NCBI GenBank assembly: GCA_017794945.1
Contig: CP051239.1
Span: 620,001 to 684,000 of the forward strand
Origin: Alcanivorax sp.
GTDB taxonomy: Bacteria; Pseudomonadota; Gammaproteobacteria; Pseudomonadales; Alcanivoracaceae
Direction: 5' to 3'
DNA: 64,000 nucleotides
Position numbers and translations under genes: made by a program. This document shows, in pieces, positions 35,301 to 46,766 of this stretch. Below the pieces are notes generated by a model that worked only from the letters and a program-made list of their open reading frames with translations, had not been told where the DNA came from and did no database searches. The stretch's first letter is position 1. Each line of letters opens with the position of its first letter.

Positions 35301-36135
35301 TCTTCCACAAATCCAGATGATCGGAATAGGCTATGGCTGTGGCACCTCGGTCACGCCACTTGGCTTCGATCTCCTCAGGAAGCCCACGGTCAAAGGCATA
35401 GAGTCTAGATCGGTCATACTGGCCGTCATGGTTGAGCCCCTGAAGAAGATACTTAATTGGTGGGTCTTCCGCCTGATAGCCGACCAGAACGACGGTATAT
35501 TGTTCGAGGAGGTGCCTGATGAAGTTGGTGGCCCATCCTTCTGACAGATAGGCACGTCCAAAGTCCGCGCTGCTCAGCACGTAAGGATGACTTTTAGAGG
35601 CTGTTTCTACCAAACGCCCGTGTAGATACGTGATCCCCTCTATCTTCGTTCCAAAGTTCAGATCGGGAAAAGCAGGTGGCACGTGCCGGACCAGATGCTC
35701 TCCTCCCTGCCCTCCCTCGAACAACCGGTCAAAATTCGTCGTGACAACCTGCGGCACGCCGCTTTGGCTCGAAGAAATCCGCTTAATCAGACCGTGCTCA
35801 CGCCCAAAATCTTTGATTTCTAGGGGTGCACTCAGCCGCTCTGTGACCAGAGCGTTAACTTCATCCTTGCCGTATTCAAGGTGGAGGAGGTTGAAGATTT
35901 GGTCGAGTGGGACATTCGCTGCAGATTGATCGTCCAGCCATGGCCGAAACGCGGCCATGATTTCTGAGTCGTCTGGTGGATCAAAGAACTCTATGACGTA
36001 CCTAGTGAGGCCGACAAAGGTCGGCATTCCAGATGGCAACGAAACTCCGGCACCGCACAGAAACACCACGCGACCAGCATCACAGCGCTCCAAAAGCATA
36101 TCCGGCAAGGAGGGACCATCGGGATGAAATCTCAT
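32326..36135 (-). CDS. Large SIR2-domain defence-type protein
   Basis: 1269 aa. Residues 1-270 form a SIR2-like NADase domain: VVFLCGAGVSLPSGMPTF (GAGxS), VPQVVTTNFDRLFEGG (TNxD, catalytic Asn), ITYLHGRLVE (catalytic His) and VVLVGYQAEDPP. The remaining thousand residues are helical and resemble the long C-terminal sensor regions of Dsr-type or DUF4020-bearing sirtuins; the exact family is from memory. Such proteins deplete NAD on phage infection. It is the only gene in a 4.5-kb unit bounded by the 24-bp cores at 31955 and 36455. The start at 36135 has only a weak ribosome site (GAG). GC is lower than the core. Confidence 0.75.
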   Translation of the reverse strand: MRFHPDGPSLPDMLLERCDAGRVVFLCGAGVSLPSGMPTFVGLTRYVIEFFDPPDDSEIMAAFRPWLDDQSAANVPLDQIFNLLHLEYGKDEVNALVTERLSAPLEIKDFGREHGLIKRISSSQSGVPQVVTTNFDRLFEGGQGGEHLVRHVPPAFPDLNFGTKIEGITYLHGRLVETASKSHPYVLSSADFGRAYLSEGWATNFIRHLLEQYTVVLVGYQAEDPPIKYLLQGLNHDGQYDRSRLYAFDRGLPEEIEAKWRDRGATAIAYSDHLDLWKSMEAWADRADDPRRWRASIIAKSQQDPKDLAPHERGQVAHVLRTVQGARLFSEADPVPHPEWVCVMDANVRSAKQSRGYGDDAEVFDPGAAYGLDDDLRDISDDDRRQGVSNDNLLVWRDEDDNPHDSHRLGGRQAEGFEVTPIRLGHLITWLSKSIDSPVLAWWVIRQSGLHPRLLQQFEWQVEHSKALNECARHIWNLILEHHRDPRNRQWNGDWFDLKKRINAEGWTASVLREFRRVATPRLEIKPSYGLGQIRPPCVPWEEIHLSDLGQWGVVLLERHNEDLDVPDDLLPQVVGIVKEQLTVASGLLGDIETVYFQTPTCYSDREVDGKEHITEAAGVVTWFVQLFDRLAAKWPELANADATTWPTADRFFFRKLKLYAFSKADAFEADHVAGEVLSLDQEAFWDIDVVRELLFLLADRWGEFSQESRNQLIDRILAGPDQRSQWCEEEFPGLRDEFASRYARYLELQGCELTADRSERLADMIRSIPGWSDGWATSTVVERGSHTGWVGTDEKPDSILDLPDNEVVSRAKEDLTRDFDSFTEKRPFTGLVKANPRKALSALTIAGKADDYPEAFWSAMINELPAEISPRLRRVFLNRVARLPHAVIAKLRHTLGRWLEKDLGAILEFDDDLGWMAYDHIVDGIVSGGANAAKSGIVEIRQGGKVIQRSRRTYGHAVSGPIGMCAKALFHSVPGEKQGAGSLIPEHIKSRVERLFTAPGEGADHAVSIASSKLNWLMFVDPAWTEERLIPMLEFEHPASEPAWNGFLHSGRVPRPPLAETIKPLLLDLFPWVEGFSWDHDLSEVAARWLGFMRVFHPGEKSGLTRGEMRSIFRAMSDGTRNQFIFWLGQVGQKNENGWINHVIPLINEDWPRERRYRTTASVRAWVGLLDDTGDSFPVVYETVKKFLVPVEINDHPFYRFTREISDEEPIAALFPETTLDLMNRLTPQVLNRPPYELPKVLALIEETKPELISDPRYLRLIDLVERS

Positions 36136-36268
36136 AAGCTCAATTTATCAATTGCTGTTCATACCACCACTGCTGGATTGGCTAGTGCGTTTGCTTCGAC
36201 GCTCGCTCTACGGATACTGAGTCGAGTCAGCATAGGCACGCATAGGCACGCATCGGCACGCATCGGCG
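36136..36268. other. Upstream region of the SIR2 gene
   Basis: This short region between the SIR2 start and copy B should hold the SIR2 promoter, but no convincing -35/-10 pair was found. Its right end is made of the 10-bp tandem repeat. Confidence 0.35.
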
Positions 36269-36270
36269 AT
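36231..36270. repeat. 10-bp tandem repeat, four units
   Basis: Units at 36231, 36241, 36251 and 36261: CATAGGCACG twice, CATCGGCACG, then CATCGGCGAT. It stands exactly at the left edge of the region shared by copies A and B, so it may mark the junction where the SIR2 unit joined, or result from replication slippage. Confidence 0.7.
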
Positions 36271-36478
36271 GAACGCGCCAGCGTCGTATCACTTTTCCTG
36301 AATACCCCTTAAGAAGAATAAAATCAGAAAAGTCAGGCGCTTACAAACTCAGCGAGTGTCATCCTACTGATATCTTGACTGGCACCCTCCCAAAAACACA
36401 AAAAAGCCGCCGACGCTCCCGCGCCGGCGGCCTTCAAGTAAGCCCTTACTAGCAGCCTAGATCAGATCATTCCCACTC
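36269..36478. repeat. Copy B of the guaA-end repeat, with the genuine guaA end
   Basis: This 210-bp segment is the native one: its right end (36455-36478, core GATCATTCCCACTC) is the last codons and stop of guaA, followed leftward by the guaA terminator. It matches 31768-31978 with one indel. The spacing of the two 24-bp cores is 4500 bp. Confidence 0.8.
36400..36432 (-). terminator. guaA rho-independent terminator
   Basis: On the minus strand GCCGCCG (36431-36425) pairs with CGGCGGC (36412-36406) and is followed by six T's (36405-36400). It stands about 35 bp after the guaA stop. Confidence 0.85.
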
Positions 36479-38038
36479 AATCGTAGCCGGCGGCTTAGAC
36501 GAAATGTCGTACGTCACCCGGCTGATCCCCGGAATCTCATTAATGATCCGGCTGGAAACCTTCTCCAGGAACTCGTAGGGCAAATGCGCCCAGCGGGCGG
36601 TCATGAAGTCGATGGTTTCGACGGCGCGGAGCGCGACCACGTATTCGTAGCGGCGGGCGTCGCCGACGACGCCGACGGATTTGACCGGCAGGAAGACGGC
36701 GAAGGCCTGGCTGGTTTTGTGGTAGAGGCCGTCGGCTTTGAGTTCTTCGATGAAGATGTGGTCCGCGAGGCGGAGGGTGTCGGCGTATTCCTTTTTGACT
36801 TCGCCGAGGATGCGCACGCCCAGGCCGGGGCCGGGGAAGGGGTGGCGGTAGACCATGTCATACGGCAGGCCGAGTTCGAGGCCGATTTTGCGGACTTCGT
36901 CTTTGAACAGTTCGCGCAGGGGTTCGACCAGTTTGAGCTTCATGTGCTCGGGGAGGCCGCCCACGTTGTGGTGGGATTTGATGACGTGGGCGCCGCCGGT
37001 TTTGGAGGCGGCGGATTCGATCACGTCCGGGTAGATGGTGCCCTGGGCGAGCCAGTTGGCGTTTTTCAGTTTGGCGGCTTCGGCGTCGAAGATGTCGATG
37101 AAGGTGTTGCCGATGATCTTGCGTTTCTTCTCCGGGTCGGCTTCGCCGGCCAGGCGGGAGAGGAAGTGGTCTTCGGCATCGACGCGGATGACCCGGACGC
37201 CCATGTGGTCGGCGAACATTTCCATGACCTGGTCGCCTTCGCCGTGGCGGAGGAGACCGTTGTCGACGAAGACGCAGGTGAGTTGGTCGCCGATGGCCTT
37301 GTGCAGCAGCGCGGCGACCACGGAGGAGTCGACGCCGCCGGAGAGGCCGAGGACGACGTGGTCGGTGCCGACCTGTTCCTGGATGGTGGCGATGGCGTCG
37401 TCGATGATCTTGGCCGGGGTCCAGAGGGCGTCGCAGGCGCAGATTTCGCGGATAAAGCGTTCCAGCAGGCGGCCGCCCTGGAGGGTGTGGGTGACTTCCG
37501 GGTGGAATTGGATGCCGTAGAAACGTTTGTCGTCGTTGGCCATGCCGGCGATGGGGCAACTGTCGGTGGTGGCGGTGACGACGAAGCCGTCGGGGATGGT
37601 GCCGACGCGGTCGCCGTGGCTCATCCAGACGTCCAGGTATTCGTGGCCGGCTTCTTCGTGGTCGACGATGCCGTTGAGCAGGTCGTTGCCGTCGGCCTTG
37701 GTGACGCGGGCGTAGCCGAATTCGTGTTTTTCACCGGCGATGACGGCGCCGCCCAGTTGTTCGGCCATGGTTTGCATGCCGTAGCAGATGCCCAGCACCG
37801 GCACGCCCTGTTCGAACACCGCTTGCGGGGCGCGGGGGGTCTCGGCGGCGGTGACGGATTCCGGGCCGCCGGAGAGGATGATGCCTTTGGGGTCGAACTC
37901 GGCGATGTCCTCGGCGGTGGCGTCGAAGGCGCGGATTTCGCAGTAGACGCCGATTTCGCGCACGCGGCGGGCGATCAGCTGGGTGTACTGGGAGCCGAAG
38001 TCGAGGATCAGGATGCGCTGGGCGTGGATGTCTTGCAT
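36467..38038 (-). CDS. guaA: GMP synthase (glutamine-hydrolysing)
   Basis: 523 aa, the normal length. It converts XMP to GMP with glutamine and ATP. The class I amidotransferase domain has the nucleophile in [17 protein letters not shown] and the His-Glu pair in [10 protein letters not shown]. The ATP pyrophosphatase loop is [16 protein letters not shown]. The C-terminal dimer domain ends in PPATIEWE. It is downstream of guaB on the same strand with a 205-bp gap containing a hairpin. Its 3' end is copied at 31955-31978. Confidence 0.97.
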   Translation of the reverse strand: MQDIHAQRILILDFGSQYTQLIARRVREIGVYCEIRAFDATAEDIAEFDPKGIILSGGPESVTAAETPRAPQAVFEQGVPVLGICYGMQTMAEQLGGAVIAGEKHEFGYARVTKADGNDLLNGIVDHEEAGHEYLDVWMSHGDRVGTIPDGFVVTATTDSCPIAGMANDDKRFYGIQFHPEVTHTLQGGRLLERFIREICACDALWTPAKIIDDAIATIQEQVGTDHVVLGLSGGVDSSVVAALLHKAIGDQLTCVFVDNGLLRHGEGDQVMEMFADHMGVRVIRVDAEDHFLSRLAGEADPEKKRKIIGNTFIDIFDAEAAKLKNANWLAQGTIYPDVIESAASKTGGAHVIKSHHNVGGLPEHMKLKLVEPLRELFKDEVRKIGLELGLPYDMVYRHPFPGPGLGVRILGEVKKEYADTLRLADHIFIEELKADGLYHKTSQAFAVFLPVKSVGVVGDARRYEYVVALRAVETIDFMTARWAHLPYEFLEKVSSRIINEIPGISRVTYDISSKPPATIEWE

Positions 38039-38185
38039 GGCTTTGTCCGCTCTGGCCCGGGTTTTGGGGCCGGTGTTTTAAATGCAAAGGCCGGCGGGTG
38101 AGCCGGCCAGTTCTATGTCTGTTGTACTTCGTCGAGGCGCCGTGCTTGCCATCCCTGGCGCAACGCCCCCTCTCCAGAGCGCCCT

Positions 38186-38207
38186 GCCCGGCCGTCCTTG
38201 GCCGGGC
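38186..38207. repeat. Hairpin between guaB and guaA
   Basis: GCCCGGCC at 38186-38193 pairs with GGCCGGGC at 38200-38207 around a 6-base loop. It lies in the 205-bp guaB-guaA gap and could act as an attenuator, a REP-like element or a processing site. There is no T tract. Confidence 0.45.
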
Positions 38208-38243
38208 GTGAGCCGCGCTGCGAAGCAGTGCTTCGGTCGCGTC

Positions 38244-39836
<1,593 letters not shown>

Positions 39837-39852
39837 TTAAATTAAGCCGAAT

Positions 39853-39858
39853 AGTATA
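39853..39858 (-). promoter_or_regulatory. Possible -10 element for guaB
   Basis: TATACT on the minus strand in an AT-rich stretch about 140 bp upstream of the guaB start. No good -35 at 17 bp was found, so only a weak call is possible. Confidence 0.3.
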
Positions 39859-39899
39859 GCGTAAAATAACTCTCTTCGGCAATCGCGATGATGCCGCCG

Positions 39900-39993
39900 G
39901 TAGGTCGGCTTGAGCGCAGCGAAAGCCGACAAAACGCTGGCGGGCGCGCCCCAACGCTTGATGTCGGGTTTCGCTTTGCTCAACCCGACCTAC
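39900..39993. repeat. REP-like inverted pair, GTAGGTCGG family
   Basis: GTAGGTCGGCTTGAGCGC on the left mirrors GCTCAACCCGACCTAC on the right, each with its own GCAGCGAAAGC or TTTCGC hairpin. The same motif recurs at 48257, 51439 and 57652, always in intergenic DNA of the core region. Confidence 0.75.
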
Positions 39994-40035
39994 GACCGCT
40001 TGCCGCTGGCGCCCTGGCGCCGTAAATTGCGCGCC

Positions 40036-41379
40036 ATGACTTCTTCGCGCACCGAACCGTATTCCGTCAGCCGCTTGAACCTGGAGGCCCAGGGCCTGCT
40101 GGAGGGCAGCTTCCCGTTGATCTGGCTGCAGGGCGAGATTTCCAACCTGGCGCGGCCGCGCTCCGGGCATATCTATTTCAGCCTTAAGGACGACCGGGCC
40201 CAGGTTAACGCGGCCATGTTTCGGAACCGTAACAGCCTGCTGCGCTTCCAGCCCCGCGACGGCCAGCAGGTGCTGGTGCGCGCCCGGGTGACGGTGTTCG
40301 TGCCCCGGGGCGGCTTCCAGATCATCGTCGAGCACATGGAGGAAGCCGGTGAAGGCGCCCTGCGCGCGCAGTTCGAGGCGCTCAAGGCCAAGCTGGAATC
40401 CGAAGGGCTGTTCGCCCAGGAACGTAAGCGCCCACTACCGGCGTGGCCCAGGCGGATCGGGGTGATCACCAGCCCCAGCGGCGCGGCGATCCGCGATGTG
40501 CTGCAGGTGCTCAAGCGCCGGGCGCCGTCGATTCCGGTGCTGATCTACCCGACCCCGGTGCAGGGCGCCGAGGCGCCGGCGCAAATCCGCCGGGCGCTGG
40601 CCCTGGCGATTCAACGCAACGAGTGCGACGTGCTGGTGCTGGGGCGCGGCGGCGGCAGCCTGGAAGATTTGTGGGCGTTCAACGACGAGGCGCTGGTGCG
40701 CGCGGTGGCGGACAGCCCGATTCCGGTGGTCAGCGCCGTGGGCCACGAGGTGGACGTGTCGTTGTGCGATTTCGCCGCCGATGTGCGCGCGCCCACACCC
40801 TCGGCGGCGGCGGAGCTGATCAGCCCGGACGGCGACGCCCTGCTCGCCCGCCTGGGTGTGCTGGCGCGCCGCCAACGGCAGTTGATGGCGCAGAGCCTGA
40901 CCGGCCCGCGCCAGCGGCTGGACGGCCTGAGCCGGCGGCTGCACGCGCGCCATCCGAACCGGCAGCTGGAACAAACCCGCCAGCAGGTGGACGAGCTGCA
41001 GGCGCGCATGGCGCGCACGCTGCAACATCGGCTGGCGCTGCTGCGCGGGCGCTGGCAGCCGCTGGACGTGCGTTTGCGCCAGCAGTCGCCGGCGTCCCAG
41101 GTGGCGCGCCAGGCGCAGCGGTTGCACGAGCTGCAGCGGCGGCTGCCGGTGCCGTTGCGGCATCAGCAGCGGCACCTGGCCCAGCGCCTGGACGGCGCGG
41201 CGCGGCGGCTGCATACGGCCAGCCCGCTGGCGACCCTGGACCGGGGGTATTCGTTGACGCTGGTTGAGGGGCAGCCGTTGCGGTCGGTGGACAGTCTGAA
41301 AGAAGGACAAACCGTGGAGACTCGGCTGGCCAAGGGAGCGTTTGAGGCGACTGTGACCCGGATTAAGCCACAGGAATAA
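40036..41379 (+). CDS. xseA: Exodeoxyribonuclease VII large subunit
   Basis: 447 aa (E. coli 456). The N-terminal OB fold has FPLIWLQGEISNLARPRSGH. The catalytic domain carries GRGGGSLEDLWAFNDEALVR and VGHEVDVSLCDFAADVRAPT. The C-terminus is coiled-coil, ending in the GYSLTLVEGQPLRSVD segment. With XseB it degrades single-stranded DNA to oligonucleotides. I chose the ATG at 40036 where conserved sequence begins; the longer frame to 39910 runs through the REP element. It is divergent from guaB. xseB is not nearby. Confidence 0.95.
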   Translation: MTSSRTEPYSVSRLNLEAQGLLEGSFPLIWLQGEISNLARPRSGHIYFSLKDDRAQVNAAMFRNRNSLLRFQPRDGQQVLVRARVTVFVPRGGFQIIVEHMEEAGEGALRAQFEALKAKLESEGLFAQERKRPLPAWPRRIGVITSPSGAAIRDVLQVLKRRAPSIPVLIYPTPVQGAEAPAQIRRALALAIQRNECDVLVLGRGGGSLEDLWAFNDEALVRAVADSPIPVVSAVGHEVDVSLCDFAADVRAPTPSAAAELISPDGDALLARLGVLARRQRQLMAQSLTGPRQRLDGLSRRLHARHPNRQLEQTRQQVDELQARMARTLQHRLALLRGRWQPLDVRLRQQSPASQVARQAQRLHELQRRLPVPLRHQQRHLAQRLDGAARRLHTASPLATLDRGYSLTLVEGQPLRSVDSLKEGQTVETRLAKGAFEATVTRIKPQE

Positions 41380-41403
41380 AAACCGGCCTTTGGGGAGCGG
41401 TCC

Positions 41404-41549
41404 TTGTGCGAGCGGGCCCTGCCCGCGAAAGGGTGGCGCTAGCCACCCGGCGGGATACCAGAGACGCTGTTTGTGCTGGCTTTAGAATGGGCTCTGGGAT
41501 CCTGCCGGGAGCTTCGCTCCCTTTCGCGGGCTGGGCCCGCTCGCACAAA
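41404..41549. repeat. REP-like inverted pair, GCGAGCGGGC family
   Basis: TTGTGCGAGCGGGCCCTGCC on the left mirrors GGGCCCGCTCGCACAA on the right; each arm carries a CCCGCGAAAGGG-type hairpin and a GCTAGCCACCCGGCGGGA-type step. A close relative lies at 46603-46748. It fills the gap between convergent xseA and the kinase gene. Confidence 0.75.
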
Positions 41550-41602
41550 CCGGGCTTCGTAGCTGCCTTGCCAGCCTACTCCCAAGGCCCGCTGTCGCCG
41601 GG

Positions 41603-43476
<1,874 letters not shown>

Positions 43477-43480
<4 letters not shown>

Positions 43481-44367
43481 GGCGTAGCCTCCAAAATCCG
43501 TTCCAGGGGCGCCCGATCCACGGGGCTCAGGTCATAGGCGCCGGCCACATGCTCGTTGACGGCCAGGGAATAATGACCGGCGAAGCCGGGCGCGGGCCAG
43601 TGGCCGAGCCGCCGTTGGGCGTGCACGGCGTCGAGGGCGGCGGCGGCCAGATCCTTGAGCAATACACGGGCGCTGGCGACACTGCCGGCGCGCACATAGG
43701 CGCCGTCCGGCCCCACCACCGGCACCCGCTGGCGGTAGCTGGTGAGCAGCACCAGCCGGGCGGCGCCGCCGTCGAACAGGGCGCCGTCCTCGGGCAGCAG
43801 CAGGGCGTCCCATTCCGGCAGGTGGCGGCGCAGCAACGCGCCCAGCCGGCCCGGCTCCGGCACGGTGACCGCTTCCAGCGTGAGCCCCGGCGGCGCCGGC
43901 GGTACCGCGCGCCAGACGCTGTCCGGCGCGCGCAGGATGCCGATACGCCGGGCTTCCGGCAGCAACGCGCGCAGCAGCGCCAGCTGGGTGTCCAGCGGCA
44001 CGCCCTGCCAGATGGCGCTGCACCGGCAAGCGTCAGTGACCAGCTGATCGGCGGCCCGGCGCGGCACCGCCAGGCCCAGCACTGGCGGCCCATCGGCGGC
44101 TAGAGCATCGCGGAACGCCTGCTCGCCCAGGGCCAGCACCAGGTCGGGGTCGTCGTCCACCAGGCTCAGGGTGTCGCCGCCCAGGGCGCGCAGGACGCCG
44201 GCGAATTCGGTGCCGGCGTCGGGGGAAGGCGCGCGCACCGCCAGCCGCACCGGGGCGCCCTGCTCCACGCTGCCCGCCGGGTCGGCGGCGAGCACAGGGG
44301 CGCCGTGGGCGGCGACACCGGCCACCATGCCAAGCAGTAGTAAACCTATCCCCCAGGCGCGACGCAT
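43477..44367 (-). CDS. Periplasmic ABC-substrate-binding-like protein (sensor partner)
   Basis: 296 aa. A signal peptide is visible (MRRAWGIGLLLLGMVAGVAA). The rest resembles the ABC-type substrate-binding family known from PF04392-like proteins: alternating helices and strands (LALLRALLPEARRIGILRAP, then LLLPEDGALFDGGAARLVLL). No ABC permease or ATPase is near. It is coupled to the hybrid kinase by a 4-bp overlap and follows the TonB receptor by 77 bp, so it probably delivers a ligand signal to the kinase. The longer frame to 44472 lacks a ribosome site. Confidence 0.7.
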
Positions 44368-44444
44368 CCTAGCCGCCGCGCCTCCAGGCGCCGTTTGTGT
44401 TGCTGTTATCGTGCCGCATCGACTGCGATCCCCGCTTCTGATCC

Positions 44445-46583
44445 CTAGAAAGTGACCGTGGCGCCGATCCAATAGCGCTGGTCGTCCTGGTACTTATTCT
44501 CGACAAAAACCACCGGTTCTTTATTGAGCGGGTGTTGGACCACGAAACGCCATTCCACTTCTGTCTGATGCAGACGGTGCCGGAAACCGAGCTGCGCATC
44601 CAGCCGTTCGAAGGGGTAGTCGTTGTAATCGCGGGCCAGGTAATAGGCGCTGGACCAGGACCAGCCGCCGCCGAGGCGCCAATGCCACAGGGCGCTGGCG
44701 CTGTCGCGGGCGGCGAAGCGCTGCTCGGTGCCGTTGTCGGTTTCGGTGTGCACGTGGGCGCCAGTGAGACGCAACAGGTGCTGGCCGTTGGGGCGCCAGC
44801 TCAACTGCGCTTCGGTGCCGCGGTGCGTCACCTCGCCGTCGTTGGCCGGGTCGAACTCGAACGGGTTGAGCGGGCCGCTGACCAGATCCCAGAGCTCTTC
44901 GCGGAAGTAGCGGATGTCCAATTCGATGCCGCCCAGGGCGCCGGCGAAAAAGCGCCCGTAATAGCCCAATTCCCGCGAGCGGATGCGCTCCGGTTTGAGC
45001 ATGCCCGGGCTTTGCTGGGTGACAAAGAAATAGGCCGGGTCCCAGCCCAGCAGCGCCTGCTGGTTGCCGGCGAAGGGGGCATTCAGGTCAGTGATCGGCA
45101 GATTGATACGCGCCTGGTCTTCGTAGATGTCCGGGGTGCGCAGCGCGCGGGCGTAGGAGGCGCGCAGGGTGTGGCCGCGCACCACCTGCCAGTTGATGCC
45201 GGCGCGCGGGCTGAAATGCTCGCCGTTGATGTCGTCGTATTCCCAGAAGCCGCCCAGGCTGATGGTCACCGGCGCCACCGGCTTCACCGCCAGATTGGCG
45301 AACAGGCGCCGGCTGACGTTCTCGGCGGTGCCGGACAGAAACACCTGGGATTCGGCCCGGTCGTGACGCAGGTTGGCGCCGGCCACCAGCCGCGCCCAGT
45401 CGGTGACTTGCAGGGTGTCCTGGATTTCCAGGTCGTAGCGCGTTTCCTGGGTGTCCAGCCAGGCGCGGCCACAGAATGCCCGGGCGCCGCTGGCCTGCAG
45501 GGTGGCATAGCGGTTCTGGATCGCCGGGTCGGCGCCGGCGGCGGCCAGGGTCTGACCGATGTCGCTGTTATTGGCCAGGTAGAGGTCGCGCAATTCCTGG
45601 GAAAAGAACAGTCCGCCGCCGGGTCCCTGGGCGCCGGTGAGCGGGTCCAGGAAACACAGGTCCAGGTTGGTGTCTTCGTTGGTGTGCTGGCCGTAGGCGC
45701 TCACCTTGAGTTGGTGGCGTGGCGAAAACTGACGCTGCCAGTCGAGGCCGAAAAAGGCCCGCTCGCCCACCTGCTGGGTGTCGTCGTAGTAATCGGCCAG
45801 CGCCTGCAGGCCGGATTCCGGCGGCCGGTCCAGCCGTGAGCGGCTGCCGCCGGCGTGCACGGTGAGCGTGTCGCGCGGCGACAACTCGAACACAGCGCGG
45901 CTGTTGAGCCGCTCTACGCGTTTGGCGTCACCGCTTTCCAGAGGCGTGAGGCCGGCGTCGTAGCCGTCGTCGCGCTGGCTGCTGACGCTGACGCGGAAGG
46001 CGCCGTTCTCAAACTGGTGGCTGGCGCCCAGGCGCACGTCGCGGATGCCGTTGTTGCCGGCGCGCGCACTGACCTGCTGGCCGACGCTGTCGCGGGGGTC
46101 CCGGGTGATGATGTTGATCACCCCGGTGAAGGCGTTGGCGCCGTAGGCGGCGGAGGCCGGGCCACGGGTGACTTCGATGCGCTCCACGTCTTCCAGGCTC
46201 ACCGCCAGGTCGTTCCAGCTGACCCGGGCGAAGCCGGGTTGGTAGACGCTGCGACCGTCAATCAGCACCAGCATGCGGCGGGTATCGCGGGCCTGGGTGC
46301 CGTGGTAGGCGACCGTGGGCACGTTGCCGTCGGCCTTGGCCACCGCCATGCCCGGTACCAGCCGCAGCACCTCGAACAATTCCCGGGCACCGCTGGCCCG
46401 AATCAGCTCCCGGTCGATGACGGTGACGCTGGCGGGCACTTCGGAGATGGGCTGGTCCAGGCGCGCCGGGGTGAGCACCCGGGGCACCTCGCTGTCGGAG
46501 TCGAACGGCGCGTCCGCCCGGGCGGGCAGCGCCAGCCATGGCAGAAACGCCAGTATTAAGGTCTTGTGCCCCCGCACTTCCAT
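44445..46583 (-). CDS. TonB-dependent outer-membrane receptor
   Basis: 712 aa. Signal peptide MEVRGHKTLILAFLPWLALP ending at ARADA. The plug domain starts at VPRVLTPARLDQPISEVPAS (a TonB box is not obvious) and contains MLVLIDGRSVYQPGFARVSW. A long beta-barrel follows and the C-terminus ends in YWIGATVTF, the usual aromatic terminus. It would import a nutrient such as a siderophore, cobalamin or copper-type chelate, energised by TonB. The ATG at 46583 is preferred; the upstream extension runs into a REP element. It is the first gene of the receptor-binding protein-kinase unit. Confidence 0.85.
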   Translation of the reverse strand: MEVRGHKTLILAFLPWLALPARADAPFDSDSEVPRVLTPARLDQPISEVPASVTVIDRELIRASGARELFEVLRLVPGMAVAKADGNVPTVAYHGTQARDTRRMLVLIDGRSVYQPGFARVSWNDLAVSLEDVERIEVTRGPASAAYGANAFTGVINIITRDPRDSVGQQVSARAGNNGIRDVRLGASHQFENGAFRVSVSSQRDDGYDAGLTPLESGDAKRVERLNSRAVFELSPRDTLTVHAGGSRSRLDRPPESGLQALADYYDDTQQVGERAFFGLDWQRQFSPRHQLKVSAYGQHTNEDTNLDLCFLDPLTGAQGPGGGLFFSQELRDLYLANNSDIGQTLAAAGADPAIQNRYATLQASGARAFCGRAWLDTQETRYDLEIQDTLQVTDWARLVAGANLRHDRAESQVFLSGTAENVSRRLFANLAVKPVAPVTISLGGFWEYDDINGEHFSPRAGINWQVVRGHTLRASYARALRTPDIYEDQARINLPITDLNAPFAGNQQALLGWDPAYFFVTQQSPGMLKPERIRSRELGYYGRFFAGALGGIELDIRYFREELWDLVSGPLNPFEFDPANDGEVTHRGTEAQLSWRPNGQHLLRLTGAHVHTETDNGTEQRFAARDSASALWHWRLGGGWSWSSAYYLARDYNDYPFERLDAQLGFRHRLHQTEVEWRFVVQHPLNKEPVVFVENKYQDDQRYWIGATVTF

Positions 46584-46602
46584 CCCCCAAATTGTGTCGT
46601 TC

Positions 46603-46748
46603 TTGTGGGAGCGGGCCTTGCCCGCGAAAGGGTGGCGCCGGCCACCCGGCAGGATCCCAGAGGCCTGATTCAGTGAGATTAAATCAGGTCTCTGGAATCC
46701 TGCCGGCAAGCTTTGCTTGCCTTTCGCGGGCTGGGCCCGCTCCTACAA
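46603..46748. repeat. REP-like inverted pair, GTGGGAGCGGGC family
   Basis: TTGTGGGAGCGGGCCTTGCC mirrors GGGCCCGCTCCTACAA across the 146-bp segment, with CCCGCGAAAGGG and GGATCCCAGAGGCCTGATT-type steps. It is homologous to the repeat at 41404-41549. Confidence 0.75.
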
Positions 46749-46766
46749 ACCCCGCGACCCCGCGGT

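Noticed and set aside
36584..38101. Long plus-strand frame opposite guaA rich in V, A, G and D
   Set aside because: It is the antisense shadow of guaA, whose own protein is fully conserved; high GC at third codon positions keeps the opposite strand open.
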